DNA of 44,405 nucleotides, taken from contig CALLLP010000018.1 in the NCBI GenBank assembly GCA_938008165.1, positions 1-44,405 of the forward strand, given 5' to 3'. Shown piece by piece: positions 27,455 through 36,589 of the stretch (within the stretch, counting starts at the first letter, position 1; every line of letters begins with the position of its first letter). The DNA comes from an uncultured Neomegalonema sp. (lineage in GTDB: Bacteria > Pseudomonadota > Alphaproteobacteria > Rhodobacterales > Rhodobacteraceae). The notes under the pieces were generated by a model, which was given only the letters and a program-made list of their open reading frames with translations, searched no databases and was not told where the DNA came from. Position numbers and translations under genes: made by a program.

Positions 27455-27733
27455 ATGAAAACCCTGACCGCAACCGTCGCCGCCCTCGCCACGATCGCCA
27501 CGCTCTCCGCCGCACCCGCCATGGCCGAAAGCTCGGCCTATGAGCAGCGCGCCAAGCTTCAGCAGCTGTTCAAAAAGAGCGCGCAGCCAGCCAAGTACAC
27601 CAATACCGTCGCCCCCAAGGTCACTAAGGTCAAGCGCACCGACCGGGTGATTTCCACCCGGATGGCAACTGGCCCTGAAAAAGCGCTCAAGCGCCTTGGC
27701 CGCTCGCAGCCAAACCCTTCCGGCGGTCGCTAA
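27455..27733 (+). CDS. Small secreted basic protein, unknown function
   Basis: 92 aa; signal peptide MKTLTATVAALATIATLSAAPAMA, then ~68 residues rich in Lys, Arg and Gln (YEQRAKLQQLFKKSAQ; KVTKVKRTDR) without Cys or a known domain. Strong ribosome site AAGGAGAT 6 nt before ATG and a textbook terminator 40 bp after the stop show a real, independently expressed gene. Periplasmic location is inferred; function unknown. Confidence 0.75.
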   Translation: MKTLTATVAALATIATLSAAPAMAESSAYEQRAKLQQLFKKSAQPAKYTNTVAPKVTKVKRTDRVISTRMATGPEKALKRLGRSQPNPSGGR

Positions 27734-27772
27734 GACAGGCATTCTCCCCTGAATCCCCTGTTCCGTTGACTC

Positions 27773-27801
27773 GCCCCCGGTTTCGAAACCGGGGGCCTTT
27801 T
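27773..27801 (+). terminator. Rho-independent terminator
   Basis: GCCCCCGGTT-TCGA-AACCGGGGGC, a perfect 10-bp stem with tetraloop, followed by CTTTTC. The clearest plus-strand terminator in the window. Confidence 0.85.
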
Positions 27802-27869
27802 CACAGGATACGAGGATCGGAGAAACGCCGGTTTCACTGAACTTTCAATCCACTGTGTCAGGATACCCT

Positions 27870-28028
27870 ATGGAAATGTTCATGACAGAACTCGTCGCCC
27901 TGCCCGCCGCCGGATGGTTTCTGACGGCGATCATCCTTGTCTTGATTCACACCATGAACAAGCATGGCGATCATGAAGATTACGGCGCTTCCGAGCGCGG
28001 CTGGCTTGGCGGCAGTGACCAGAACTGA
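27870..28028 (+). CDS. Small single-span membrane protein (52 aa)
   Basis: MEMFMTELVALPAAGWFLTA is followed by IILVLIHTMNKHG and a polar acidic/His tail (GDHEDYGASERGWLGGSDQN). One hydrophobic helix, residues ~8-27, then a cytoplasmic or periplasmic tail. AGGA lies 7 nt upstream of ATG 27870, and the frame is isolated between a terminator and the convergent ychF. Not recognised; small membrane proteins of this kind often accompany larger complexes. Confidence 0.55.
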   Translation: MEMFMTELVALPAAGWFLTAIILVLIHTMNKHGDHEDYGASERGWLGGSDQN

Positions 28029-28061
28029 CCTCTGCCCCCGGATACCCCTCCGCCGAGCGTT

Positions 28062-29159
28062 CTAATTCGCGAAGCGGAAATGCATGATGTCGCCGTCTTT
28101 GACGAGGTATTCCTTGCCCTCCAGCCGCATCTTACCCGCATCCTTCGCCGCCTGTTCTCCACCCAGCGAGGTGTAATCCTCATAGGAGGTGGTTTCGGCG
28201 CGGATGAACCCTTTCTCAAAATCCGTATGGATCGCACCCGCCGCCTGAGGCGCGCGATAACCCGCCGGAATGGTCCATGCGCGGGCTTCTTTCGGGCCAC
28301 AGGTGAAATAGGTAATCAGGTGCAACAGGCCATAACCTGAGCGGATCAGCCGGTCGAGACCCGATTCCTGCAAGCCCAGATCGTCGAGAAACGCCGCGCG
28401 TTCATCGTCTTCCAGCTGTGCGACTTCCGCCTCGATGGCCGCCGAAATCACCACATGCGCCGCGCCCTGCGCCGCCGCCATCGCCGCGACCTGACCGGAC
28501 AGCGCATTGCCCTGCGCCGCATCGTCCTCGCCGACATTCGATACATAGAGAATCGGCTTCGAGGTCAGGAGTTGCAGCATACGGAACGCTTTGGCATCCT
28601 CGTCATCGACCGCTAATTCGCGCGCGGGGCGGCCATCTTCGAGCAGGGCCTTGACCGCCTCCATCAGTTTTTGCTGCTGCGCCGCCTCCTTGTCGCCCGC
28701 GCGAATGCGCTTGACGTTGGCGGTCAGGCGCTTTTCGATGCTTTCGAGATCGGCGAGCATCAATTCGGTATCGATGGTCTGCGCGTCATCCACGGGATCG
28801 ACCCGATTGGCGACATGGGTAACGTCGTCATCCTCGAAACACCGCAGCACATGGGCGATGGCATCCACTTCGCGGATATTGGCGAGAAACTGGTTCCCAA
28901 GGCCCTCGCCTTTCGATGCGCCCTTTACCAGCCCGGCAATGTCCACAAAGGTCATGCGCGCGGGGATTACCTGTTTCGACTGCGCGATTCCGGCAATGGT
29001 GGCGAGGCGATCATCGGGGACCGACACCTCACCGACATTCGGCTCGATGGTGCAAAAGGGGAAGTTGGCCGCCTGCGCGGAGGCAGTGCGCGTCAATGCG
29101 TTGAACAACGTGGATTTGCCGACATTCGGCAGTCCGACGATCCCGACCTTGAAGCCCAT
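28062..29159 (-). CDS. ychF: YchF/Obg-family ATPase
   Basis: 365-aa TRAFAC P-loop protein that binds ribosomes and prefers ATP over GTP. G1 GLPNVGKST (9-17); switch region NFPFCTIEPNVG; G3 DIAGLVKGAS; specificity motif in YVSNVGE, the NxxE that replaces NKxD and explains ATP preference; coiled-coil arm ~130-200; C-terminal TGS domain (~280-365) with YFTCGPKEARAWTI. Length is exactly family-typical. Implicated in oxidative stress and translation fidelity in other bacteria. Confidence 0.97.
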   Translation of the reverse strand: MGFKVGIVGLPNVGKSTLFNALTRTASAQAANFPFCTIEPNVGEVSVPDDRLATIAGIAQSKQVIPARMTFVDIAGLVKGASKGEGLGNQFLANIREVDAIAHVLRCFEDDDVTHVANRVDPVDDAQTIDTELMLADLESIEKRLTANVKRIRAGDKEAAQQQKLMEAVKALLEDGRPARELAVDDEDAKAFRMLQLLTSKPILYVSNVGEDDAAQGNALSGQVAAMAAAQGAAHVVISAAIEAEVAQLEDDERAAFLDDLGLQESGLDRLIRSGYGLLHLITYFTCGPKEARAWTIPAGYRAPQAAGAIHTDFEKGFIRAETTSYEDYTSLGGEQAAKDAGKMRLEGKEYLVKDGDIMHFRFAN

Positions 29160-29247
29160 GGCGGTATCCTGATTTGTGATGCGGTATTGCCGCGCGTCTG
29201 GCAGGCTGACGCGATGTTGTCAATCGGATGCGGGGAGAGAAACCGGA

Positions 29248-29856
29248 ATGACGCAACAACCACGCGCCCCGATTGAGGGTCGCGCCGCCCTGATCGTGAT
29301 CGATATTCAGAAAAGCACCTTCATCGATGACAGGGCAGAGCGCTCGATTCCCAACATGCCGGGCTATCGCGAGCGAATGCTGCGCGCGCGGGGCGCGGTC
29401 GATGCGGCCCATGCCTATGGCGTGCCGGTCGTCTTTATTCAGGAGGTCCACCGCCCCGATCTGGTGGATTTCGGGCGGGAACTGGACGGGGACGAGGATG
29501 TGCATTGCCTCGACGGCGATCCCCGCACGGAAATCGCCTTTGAGGAAATGGGGTTTCGACAGGGTGATTATATCGTGCCAAAGCGCCGGTATTCAGCGTT
29601 TTTCGGCACAGATCTCGAAATCCTGCTCCGGGGTCTGCGGGCCGAGACGCTGTTGCTCTGCGGCGGGCTGACGGATGTTTGCGTGCATTACACCTTCGTC
29701 GATGCGCACCAATCCGATTATTTCTGCCGCGTCATCGAGGATTGTGTCGGCGGATCGTCGATCGAGGCACATGAGGCGGCGCTGCGGGCCATGGAATACC
29801 TGCAAACCGGCGCGCGGCGGTCGCTGGATGAAATGGTCAGGGCAATGGCGGCATAG
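29248..29856 (+). CDS. Isochorismatase-family cysteine hydrolase
   Basis: 202-aa cytoplasmic hydrolase with the catalytic triad Asp19 (VIDIQKS), Lys112 (VPKRRYSAFFGT) and Cys145 (LTDVCVHYT), plus the cis-peptide segment GGLTDVC. Such enzymes hydrolyse amides or ureido compounds (nicotinamide, N-carbamoylsarcosine, biuret) or isochorismate. Start at 29248 is fixed by GGGGAGAG 8 nt upstream. It converges on the agmatine deiminase with a 14-bp gap; an amidase for a ureido product (carbamoylputrescine-like) would fit that neighbour but is inference. Confidence 0.9.
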   Translation: MTQQPRAPIEGRAALIVIDIQKSTFIDDRAERSIPNMPGYRERMLRARGAVDAAHAYGVPVVFIQEVHRPDLVDFGRELDGDEDVHCLDGDPRTEIAFEEMGFRQGDYIVPKRRYSAFFGTDLEILLRGLRAETLLLCGGLTDVCVHYTFVDAHQSDYFCRVIEDCVGGSSIEAHEAALRAMEYLQTGARRSLDEMVRAMAA

Positions 29857-29870
29857 ACTTTTCCCCGGTC

Positions 29871-30935
29871 TTACCCCTGCGGCATCTGCTGTGTGGCACA
29901 GTGGATGCCACCGCCCATTTCGCCCAGCGGATCGACATTGAGCGTGACGATCTCGCGATCCGGATAATGGCGCGACAGGGCATCGACTGCGAGGGAATCA
30001 GCTTCATCATCCCCGAATTCAGCGGTAATGATGCCCCCGTTGCAGGCGTAGTAATTCGCATAGGACGCCACGAAATCAACGTCGTCGACGCGCCGCTCCT
30101 CCGGTTCGGGGATCACGTCGATCTCCAGCCCTGCGGCAACCAGCGTGTCGTGGGTGTCGAGCGCAGCATGATGGAACGGATCCTGCGGATCGGGATCGTC
30201 AGGCAGGTTGATCAACACCCGGCCGGGACCAGTAAACCGGGCAAGGCTGTCGATATGGTAATCGGTGATATCCATCCCCCGCACGCCCTCGCTCCAGATC
30301 ATGCGCTCCGCGCCATAGGCGGCCAGCAGGCGCGCTTCGACCTCGGCGCGGGTCAGGCCGGGATTTCGGTTATCGATGACCCACGAACTTTCATGCGCCA
30401 TCAGCAGCCCGTGCCCATCCTGCTCGACCCCGCCTGCCTCGCCGAACAGGCCCGATGGCAAGAGCGGCAGGCCCAGCCGGTCGGCAACGGCCCCGGCGAT
30501 ACGGGCATCGCGCTTATGGCTCTGCTTGCGGCCCCATCCGTTGAACTGGATATGCCGTACGGCCAGCGCGCCTGCGCCATCCACCACAAAGATCGGTCCG
30601 GCATCACGACACCATAAATCGTCGGTCGGCACATCCCACAGCGCGACCGATTCCGAGAGCCAGCGCCGCGCTCGCGCATGGTCCGCCGCCGCAGCCAGCA
30701 TCGTCACCGGCTCGAATTCGGCAATCGTATTGGCGATCGCGGCGATGGTCTTCTGCGTCCTCTCCAGAAAGACCGGATCGGGATGCACCCGCCGATTTAC
30801 GGGCCATTGCATGAAGGTGCGCTGATGCGGGGCTTCTTCGGGCGGGACAAAAAAGCCCTGCCCCCCGGCCCCTGCGCCATCACCATCATACATTGCCATC
30901 GCCGCACTCCCCGCCAGAAGATGCCTGCGATTCAC
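29871..30935 (-). CDS. aguA: Agmatine deiminase family protein
   Basis: 354-aa pentein-fold enzyme converting agmatine to N-carbamoylputrescine and ammonia. Active-site elements: LWCRDAGPIFVVD, MDITDYHIDSLARF (His and Asp), and the nucleophilic Cys in GGGIHCATQQ near residue 347. The N-terminus MNRRHLLAGSAAMA looks like a Tat signal (twin Arg plus short hydrophobic run) but continues into an odd Gly/Asp/Ala stretch (YDGDGAGAGG), so export is uncertain. ATG overlaps the stop of the aldo/keto reductase gene (4 bp), showing one transcript. Confidence 0.9.
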   Translation of the reverse strand: MNRRHLLAGSAAMAMYDGDGAGAGGQGFFVPPEEAPHQRTFMQWPVNRRVHPDPVFLERTQKTIAAIANTIAEFEPVTMLAAAADHARARRWLSESVALWDVPTDDLWCRDAGPIFVVDGAGALAVRHIQFNGWGRKQSHKRDARIAGAVADRLGLPLLPSGLFGEAGGVEQDGHGLLMAHESSWVIDNRNPGLTRAEVEARLLAAYGAERMIWSEGVRGMDITDYHIDSLARFTGPGRVLINLPDDPDPQDPFHHAALDTHDTLVAAGLEIDVIPEPEERRVDDVDFVASYANYYACNGGIITAEFGDDEADSLAVDALSRHYPDREIVTLNVDPLGEMGGGIHCATQQMPQG

Positions 30936-31939
30936 CCCTGCGTCTCGTCAAAGTTTTCGGTGCCGACCTGCGCCTGCATCTTCTCGGTATAGCGCCCGCC
31001 GATCACGGTATTCTGGTTGATGAGATCATCGAGACGCTCGACCAGTTCTGGTGCAAGGGCCACGGTCCCGCCCCCGAAATTCTCCTCCAGATGATCGGCT
31101 TTGGAGGTGCCGGGGATCGGCAGGACATGCGCCCCTTGGGCCAGCAGCCACCCAAGGGCCAGTTGCGCCGGAGTGCAATCGGCCTGCTCCGCGATGCGCG
31201 TATACTCGGCCAGCAGCGCGCGGTTCTTCTCCCATGCCTCCCCCTCGAAGCGGGGCATTCCGTAGCGGATGTCATTATCGGGAAACGTGACCTGTGCACC
31301 CATCACGCCGGTCAGATATTGCCGTGCCAGCGGGCTGAAGGCGACGAAGGTGGCCCCCAGCTCCTTGCAGGCATCGAGAACCGCGATCTCCGGGTTGCGG
31401 GTCCAGAGCGAATATTCGGATTGCACGGCGGAGCAAGGATGCTCCGCATGGGCCGCGCGCAGGGTTTCGGCGGAACATTCAGACAGGCCATAGGCGCGAA
31501 TCTTCCCCTCCTCGACCAACCGCCCGAAGGTGCCCGCCACATCGGCAATGGGGGTCGTGCGATCCCAGCGGTGCAGGTAATAAAGATCGATCGCTTCGGT
31601 CCTGAGCTTCTTCAGGCTTTCCTCACACGCCGCGCGGATCGACTCCGGGCGACTGTCGATCCCGCCCTGTCCCGTCTCAGGGTCGCGGAAAAAGCCGCAT
31701 TTGCTGGCCAGCACATATTCGCTCCGGCGATGGGCGATATGGGTGCCGATCATCGTCTCGTTATGGCCGAACCCATAGATCGCCGCCGTATCGATATGGG
31801 TATAGCCCGTATCCAGCGCCCGGTTGAGCAGGTCGCCACAGGCCGCATCGTCAAGGGCGGGGCCATAGCCATGGGACATGTTCATCGCGCCAAAGCCGAT
31901 GGCATAGACCGCGCGGCCCGTGAGTATACGTGTGGTCAT
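30932..31939 (-). CDS. Aldo/keto reductase
   Basis: 335-aa NADPH-dependent TIM-barrel oxidoreductase. Tetrad residues: Asp in HIDTAAIYG, Tyr in the same loop, Lys in VLASKCGFF and His in YYLHRWD. Also the cofactor segment LPIPGTSKADHLEEN. AKR13-like (YakC/PLP reductase group) by overall pattern. Start at 31939 chosen for GGGGGG upstream and because the preceding residues (MRVCPMLSLVPVCLRGG) are not conserved-looking. First gene of a two-gene unit with the agmatine deiminase; perhaps reduces an aldehyde in amine catabolism (inference). Confidence 0.9.
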   Translation of the reverse strand: MTTRILTGRAVYAIGFGAMNMSHGYGPALDDAACGDLLNRALDTGYTHIDTAAIYGFGHNETMIGTHIAHRRSEYVLASKCGFFRDPETGQGGIDSRPESIRAACEESLKKLRTEAIDLYYLHRWDRTTPIADVAGTFGRLVEEGKIRAYGLSECSAETLRAAHAEHPCSAVQSEYSLWTRNPEIAVLDACKELGATFVAFSPLARQYLTGVMGAQVTFPDNDIRYGMPRFEGEAWEKNRALLAEYTRIAEQADCTPAQLALGWLLAQGAHVLPIPGTSKADHLEENFGGGTVALAPELVERLDDLINQNTVIGGRYTEKMQAQVGTENFDETQG

Positions 31940-31997
31940 CGTGGCGTTCCCCCCTCTCAAGCAGACAGGCACCAGCGATAGCATGGGACAGACACGC

Positions 31998-32024
31998 AAA
32001 AAACCCTCCCCATGACGGGGAGGG
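31998..32024 (-). terminator. Rho-independent terminator of the 669-aa lipoprotein gene
   Basis: Read on the minus strand: CCCTCCCC-GTCAT-GGGGAGGG followed by six T. Perfect 8-bp stem with U tract, 42 bp past the lipoprotein stop. Confidence 0.85.
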
Positions 32025-32065
32025 CGATAGTCAGGCTGAACGGTGTGGGCCTTTGGCCCGTCGCC

Positions 32066-34075
32066 TCAGGCGTCGATCGCGCCGGAGGTTCGCAGCAATT
32101 CCATAATGCCGTCGCGGGCACCCTGCGCGGCATAGAAGGCATCCTCGCCCCAGCTCGAATCGAGTGCTCCGGCGGGAACGTCGTTTTCCTGCACGACCTG
32201 ACCGACACGGGTGCCGTCTTCTTCCTCGACATGCCAGAGGATCTTGATGCTGTCAGAGCCGCCATTGCGCGTCCGCGAGACATCGGCGGTCAGATAGAGG
32301 GCGTTGGGCGTTCCATTGGGCGCAAGCTGTGCGCCGGACTGGCCAAGCAAGCGGCTGACTTCGCGGCCAAGGGCCTGATCACCATTGCCCGGTGCGCCGC
32401 GCACCCCCCGGAAGACAAGCGCACGGGGACCGTCGGGAGCCGCACGCAATGTCTCAAAGCTTGGGGGCGGTGGAGCGGCGGCAAGGCTGGGCGCAGCCAG
32501 TGGCGCAACCGGCGGCGCAAGGGGGGCGAGGGGCGCAATCGGCTGCGTCTCGAATACCTGTTGTACGGGCTGGAGCGGCGCGACAGGCTGGATCGCCTGG
32601 GGCAGAGGCGCCGGAGTGGGCGACAGCGCCGCCGTTCGAATGCCATCCGGCCTGCGACGGGGAACCGCTTTCGACATCGCATCCGTATTCACCACGAATT
32701 GTTGTGGGACAGGCTGCACAGGTGCGGGCCGTAGGGGCACAGGCTGGACGGCGATGGGTTGCAGAGCCGCCGTCTGTAAGGATCGCCGAGCGCTGCGCGT
32801 CGGGCGCTGGCGCGGCATCGGCGCAAGGCTGGGCGCCCCACTGGGCAGTACGGCAGAATAATCGATGCTGGTGATCGGTGGGGCACTGGCGAGACTGGTC
32901 AGGGTCGCGCGGCGCAGGTCGGCATTCCGGCGCAGACGGCTGGCAACACGGCGGGCCATCGCGCGGATGGCATCGGTCCCCATGGTCGTCCATGTCCCGT
33001 TCGATTGCGATTCGGGGAAGACGCCAACCAAGGCCCCATTGGCGGAGAACAACTTCCATTCCGCTTCGGCCCGGCTGCCATCGCGCGAGGCGGAGGCGCG
33101 CAGGTCAAAGACGGCCGGAGCAAAGGCAAGGGCGGATTTATCCACCGACGCGCCAAGTTCGGCGGCAATGGTCTGCGCGAGCATGCCAGAGGTCGCCCCC
33201 GGTGCCCCGACAACCGGATGCACATTCACGACCGCCCCATTATCGAGGCGCGCATGCAGAACACTGATCGGCGAGGCCGGAGCACTCGGCGCGGGCGACG
33301 GCGTCTGTACAATCGGTGCTCTTACACTCGGCGTCTGTACAATCGGCGTCTGTACAATCGGCGTCGTATCGACGGTATTGCCATCGCCGACGCTGGACCC
33401 ATAGGTCAGGGGCGCAGCCAGCGGCGGGGCGCTGTAGAGTACGGTCGATGGCTGCGATTCGAATGCCGGGGGTTCGTAAGGCACCGTTTCCAGAGCGGGT
33501 GGCTGATACGCTTCGTAAGTCTGTTCCGGCTGAATCGACGCCACCGAAATCTGCTGAGATGTCTCGTCGAAGGGGATCGGCGTGTATTCGGAGAATTGCG
33601 TATCCGATTCGATCGCAACACCGACCTGCGGCACCTGAGCCGTACCAAAATCGATCGGCGGCGGTGTATAGGCCCCCGAATCCTGACTGGCGGGCTGTCC
33701 GACCGTGCTCAATCTCGCAAGATTGTTCTGGGCAACAGCCCCCGCACCCGGCACGGGAAGCGTCTGCGTTGGCGGCAGGGCAAGCGCTTCGCGCGGCACC
33801 TCGAACCCGCCGGGCGATACCTGCAAGACCTGCGTATTCAGGTTCTGGCCCGGCTCCGGCAGGCTGGCCACCAGAGCAGGCGGCGGCGGCGGGCCGACCG
33901 GCTCCTGAATCGGCGCGGTCACGCTGGGCGGTTTCTGGGATTGCAGCTCGTAACCGAGCGTTGAAGGCGCATCCGGCAACTTGCTGGCATAGTCGCAACC
34001 GGCCAGCAGACCCGCCGTAAGGGGCAGGACGAGAACACGCGCGAGGGCAGTGGAAGTCGGTTTCGAGGATTTCAT
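32066..34075 (-). CDS. Large Pro/Ala-rich lipoprotein, unknown function
   Basis: 669 aa. Start at ATG 34075 gives a lipoprotein signal MKSSKPTSTALARVLVLPLTAGLLAGC. Residues ~30-300 are low-complexity Pro/Gln/Val/Ala with a (P-I-V-Q-T) repeat. A folded part follows (~300-410; ISVLHARLDNGAVVNVHPVVGAPGATSGMLAQTIAAELG ... in the middle; parts such as WTTMGTDAIRAMARRV). A second Pro-rich linker (~430-560) leads to a conserved-looking C-terminal domain (LVFRGVRGAPGNGDQALGREV to the end). No enzyme motif seen. Likely an envelope-anchored structural or scaffold lipoprotein. The M24-fold gene ends 11 bp upstream, so they may be cotranscribed. Confidence 0.75.
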   Translation of the reverse strand: MKSSKPTSTALARVLVLPLTAGLLAGCDYASKLPDAPSTLGYELQSQKPPSVTAPIQEPVGPPPPPALVASLPEPGQNLNTQVLQVSPGGFEVPREALALPPTQTLPVPGAGAVAQNNLARLSTVGQPASQDSGAYTPPPIDFGTAQVPQVGVAIESDTQFSEYTPIPFDETSQQISVASIQPEQTYEAYQPPALETVPYEPPAFESQPSTVLYSAPPLAAPLTYGSSVGDGNTVDTTPIVQTPIVQTPSVRAPIVQTPSPAPSAPASPISVLHARLDNGAVVNVHPVVGAPGATSGMLAQTIAAELGASVDKSALAFAPAVFDLRASASRDGSRAEAEWKLFSANGALVGVFPESQSNGTWTTMGTDAIRAMARRVASRLRRNADLRRATLTSLASAPPITSIDYSAVLPSGAPSLAPMPRQRPTRSARRSLQTAALQPIAVQPVPLRPAPVQPVPQQFVVNTDAMSKAVPRRRPDGIRTAALSPTPAPLPQAIQPVAPLQPVQQVFETQPIAPLAPLAPPVAPLAAPSLAAAPPPPSFETLRAAPDGPRALVFRGVRGAPGNGDQALGREVSRLLGQSGAQLAPNGTPNALYLTADVSRTRNGGSDSIKILWHVEEEDGTRVGQVVQENDVPAGALDSSWGEDAFYAAQGARDGIMELLRTSGAIDA
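33300..33359 (-). repeat. 15-bp tandem repeat inside the lipoprotein gene
   Basis: Four contiguous 15-bp units, three identical (plus strand GGCGTCTGTACAATC) and the second diverged (GGTGCTCTTACACTC). Each encodes five residues, P-I-V-Q-T; the altered unit gives P-S-V-R-A. A candidate length-variable tract. Confidence 0.85.
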
Positions 34076-34086
34076 GTCTTCACCAG

Positions 34087-35235
34087 CTATGTCGTTATCA
34101 GGTCGAGGGTCGACCGTGACAGGCTCTCGCAACCATTCGCGGTTACGAGAGATGTCCGTCCCAGGCATTGTGCAGCCCCGGTCTCGCTATCCATCAGGAT
34201 CATGTGCAGGAAGAACGTCATGTTCTCTTCGATCCTTGTCGTTGCACCCTCGAAAAACATCTGCGAATCCATCCAGCAGGGGTTGAACCGCGCGCCGACG
34301 CTATAGCCGCAAGCGTTAAGCCTTTCTTTCCGGTAACCGTAATCGTCAATAATTCTGACATGCTCGTTAAAGACATCGCCCATAACGTTACCGGGCCTTA
34401 ACGCTGCCTCGCAGGCCAGCAAAGCCTCGCGCGCCGCCTCGCGCATCCGTTCATGTTCGGGCCGGGGAGCGCCGATAATCAGGGTATTCATCATTGGCGC
34501 ATGATAGCGCCGCCATGCGCCCGACCATTCCAGCGTCAGTTGATCGCGCGCATCGAGGCGACGCCGACCCGAGAAATACCGGCACAACAACGCCCCTTCG
34601 CCGGACCCGATGATAAACTCGTTTCCGGCATAATCCCCGCCCCGCGCAAAGATTTCCCCCTGCATCGCCGCGAGAATCGCCCCCTCATATGCGCCCGCAC
34701 GGGTCATCTCGATGGCGGCATCGAGGGCATGGTCCGATAACTCGCCCGCCTTTCGGGCATAGGCGATCTCGGCGGGGGATTTGACGAGGCGCAACAGGGG
34801 AATCAGGTTCGAGGCATCGACCAATTCGGGCCGCTTCAGCACCGATTCGACCAGCCGCCAGTTATGGGCGGTCAATCCTTGTGTATCGAACTCGACCCCA
34901 AGACGCTTGCGCTTATAAAGACCCATATCCTTCAGCAGGGCTTTGAGATCACGGGCCGGGTTAACCCCTTCGCCATCCTTCCAGATGCGAATATCCGTCA
35001 GGATCGAGGTATGCTGCGCCTGTCGCAGATCGGCGGAACGGGTCAGCAGCACCGGCTCACCGATGAGCGGGACCACCATGCACTGAAAGAACACAAAGCC
35101 GAACGTGTCATACCCGGTCAGCCAGTAATGGCTTTCGGGCGAAAACAGCAGCATCCCGTCAAGCCCCTGTTCCGCCATCGAGGCGCGGGTCCGGGTGAGG
35201 CGATCGGCGAATTCGACGGCGGTAAAGTGCGGCAT
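34087..35235 (-). CDS. M24-fold (creatinase/ectoine-hydrolase-like) protein lacking canonical metal ligands
   Basis: 382 aa with the two-domain creatinase/prolidase architecture: N-terminal creatinase-N domain (LTRTRASMAEQGLDGMLLFS, HYWLTGYDTFGF) and C-terminal pita-bread domain. At metal positions the usual LDxG...SDxTRT reads LTLEWSGAWRRYHAPMMNT, the GHGxG site reads CGYSVGARF, and the last Glu motif reads GRTSLVTANG. At least two or three of the five M24 ligands are therefore gone. Metal-free hydrolases of this fold (creatinase, DoeA-type ectoine hydrolase) are the closest functional precedent. Substrate unknown. Confidence 0.82.
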   Translation of the reverse strand: MPHFTAVEFADRLTRTRASMAEQGLDGMLLFSPESHYWLTGYDTFGFVFFQCMVVPLIGEPVLLTRSADLRQAQHTSILTDIRIWKDGEGVNPARDLKALLKDMGLYKRKRLGVEFDTQGLTAHNWRLVESVLKRPELVDASNLIPLLRLVKSPAEIAYARKAGELSDHALDAAIEMTRAGAYEGAILAAMQGEIFARGGDYAGNEFIIGSGEGALLCRYFSGRRRLDARDQLTLEWSGAWRRYHAPMMNTLIIGAPRPEHERMREAAREALLACEAALRPGNVMGDVFNEHVRIIDDYGYRKERLNACGYSVGARFNPCWMDSQMFFEGATTRIEENMTFFLHMILMDSETGAAQCLGRTSLVTANGCESLSRSTLDLITT

Positions 35236-35344
35236 GTATCTGTCTCCCTGCGATGCAAATGCGGGAAGACGGTAGGCGCGCGGGGCGGGGGAGTCACGGA
35301 GGGAGTCTTGGTCGCGCCCCGGTCATTGATCCGGGATTAGCGCC

Positions 35345-36562
35345 TCAGACCCGACTGAAGCACAATGTCGCGTTGGTGCCGCCAAAACCAAAGCTGTTGC
35401 TCATCACCGTGTCGATTTTTGCGTTATCGATTCGGTCGCGGATGATGGGCATATCGGCGAAATCCGGGTCGATTTCCTCGATATGGGCACTGGCGGTCAT
35501 GAAGTTGTCCTGCATCATCAACAGGCAATAGATCGCCTCCTGCACCCCCGTCGCGCCCAGCGAATGGCCGGTCAGAGACTTGGTGCTGCTCAGATGCGGA
35601 ATATCATTGCCAAAGGTATCGCGCAGCGCCTGAATCTCGCGGGCATCGCCCACGGGGGTCGAGGTGCCGTGGGTATTGACGTAATCGACCCGCCGCCCTT
35701 CCAGCGTCGCGCGCGCAAGGTTCATGCAGCGCACGGCTCCCTCGCCCGAAGGCTGCACCATGTCATGCCCGTCGGAATTCGCGCCATAGCCTGTCAGCTC
35801 GCCATAGATCGTCGCGCCGCGTGCCTTGGCCCGCTCGTATTCTTCCAGCACCACCGTGCCCGCCCCGCCCGCAATGACGAACCCATCGCGATTCTTGTCA
35901 TAGGCGCGGCTGGCAACCGAAGGGGTGCTGTTATACCCCGAAGACAGCGCACCCATCGCGTCGAACAGGCAGGTGAGCGTCCAGTCAAGCTCCTCGCCCC
36001 CGCCCGCGAAGACGATATCCTGCTTGCCGAACTGAATCAGCTCCGCCCCGTGACCGATACAATGGGCCGAAGTCGAACAGGCGGAGGAAATCGAGTAATT
36101 CACCCCCTTGATCTCGAAGGGTGTCGCCAGCGTGGCGGAATTGGTGCTCGACATGGCGCGGGGGACGAAGAACGGCCCGATTCGCTTGGGCGCTCCTTTT
36201 TCCCGCACAATATCGGCGGCGGCGACCAGATTGCGGGTCGATGGCCCGCCCGACCCCATGACAAGGCCGGTGCGCACATCGCTGACCTCTTCTTCGGACA
36301 GGCCCGAATCCTCAATCGCCTGTTGCATGGCGATATAGTTCCATGCCGCGCCATCCCCCATGAAGCGCAGCACGCGTTTGGGCACCAGCGCGGGAATATC
36401 AACATCGGGCGCCCCGGCGGCATGGCTGCGAAAGCCGTGCTCGGACTGCTCCTCGGAAAACCCGATCCCGGATTTCCCCTCACGCAGCGATTCTTTCACT
36501 GCCGCAGCGTCACCTCCGATGGAGGATACGATCCCGATTCCCGTTACAACGACACGGCGCAT
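35345..36562 (-). CDS. fabB: 3-oxoacyl-ACP synthase I
   Basis: 405-aa condensing enzyme that elongates the cis-3-decenoyl-ACP made by FabA; needed for unsaturated fatty acids. Catalytic Cys162 (SACSTSAHC), His298 ([11 protein letters not shown]), Lys328 and His333 ([11 protein letters not shown]); C-terminal [10 protein letters not shown]. Start: ATG 36562 ([10 protein letters not shown]) with GGGGAGGG 5 nt upstream; a GTG two codons earlier is the alternative. 27 bp downstream of fabA, same operon. Confidence 0.96.
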   Translation of the reverse strand: MRRVVVTGIGIVSSIGGDAAAVKESLREGKSGIGFSEEQSEHGFRSHAAGAPDVDIPALVPKRVLRFMGDGAAWNYIAMQQAIEDSGLSEEEVSDVRTGLVMGSGGPSTRNLVAAADIVREKGAPKRIGPFFVPRAMSSTNSATLATPFEIKGVNYSISSACSTSAHCIGHGAELIQFGKQDIVFAGGGEELDWTLTCLFDAMGALSSGYNSTPSVASRAYDKNRDGFVIAGGAGTVVLEEYERAKARGATIYGELTGYGANSDGHDMVQPSGEGAVRCMNLARATLEGRRVDYVNTHGTSTPVGDAREIQALRDTFGNDIPHLSSTKSLTGHSLGATGVQEAIYCLLMMQDNFMTASAHIEEIDPDFADMPIIRDRIDNAKIDTVMSNSFGFGGTNATLCFSRV

Positions 36563-36589
36563 GGCCACCCTCCCCGGTTTCCGTGCGCC

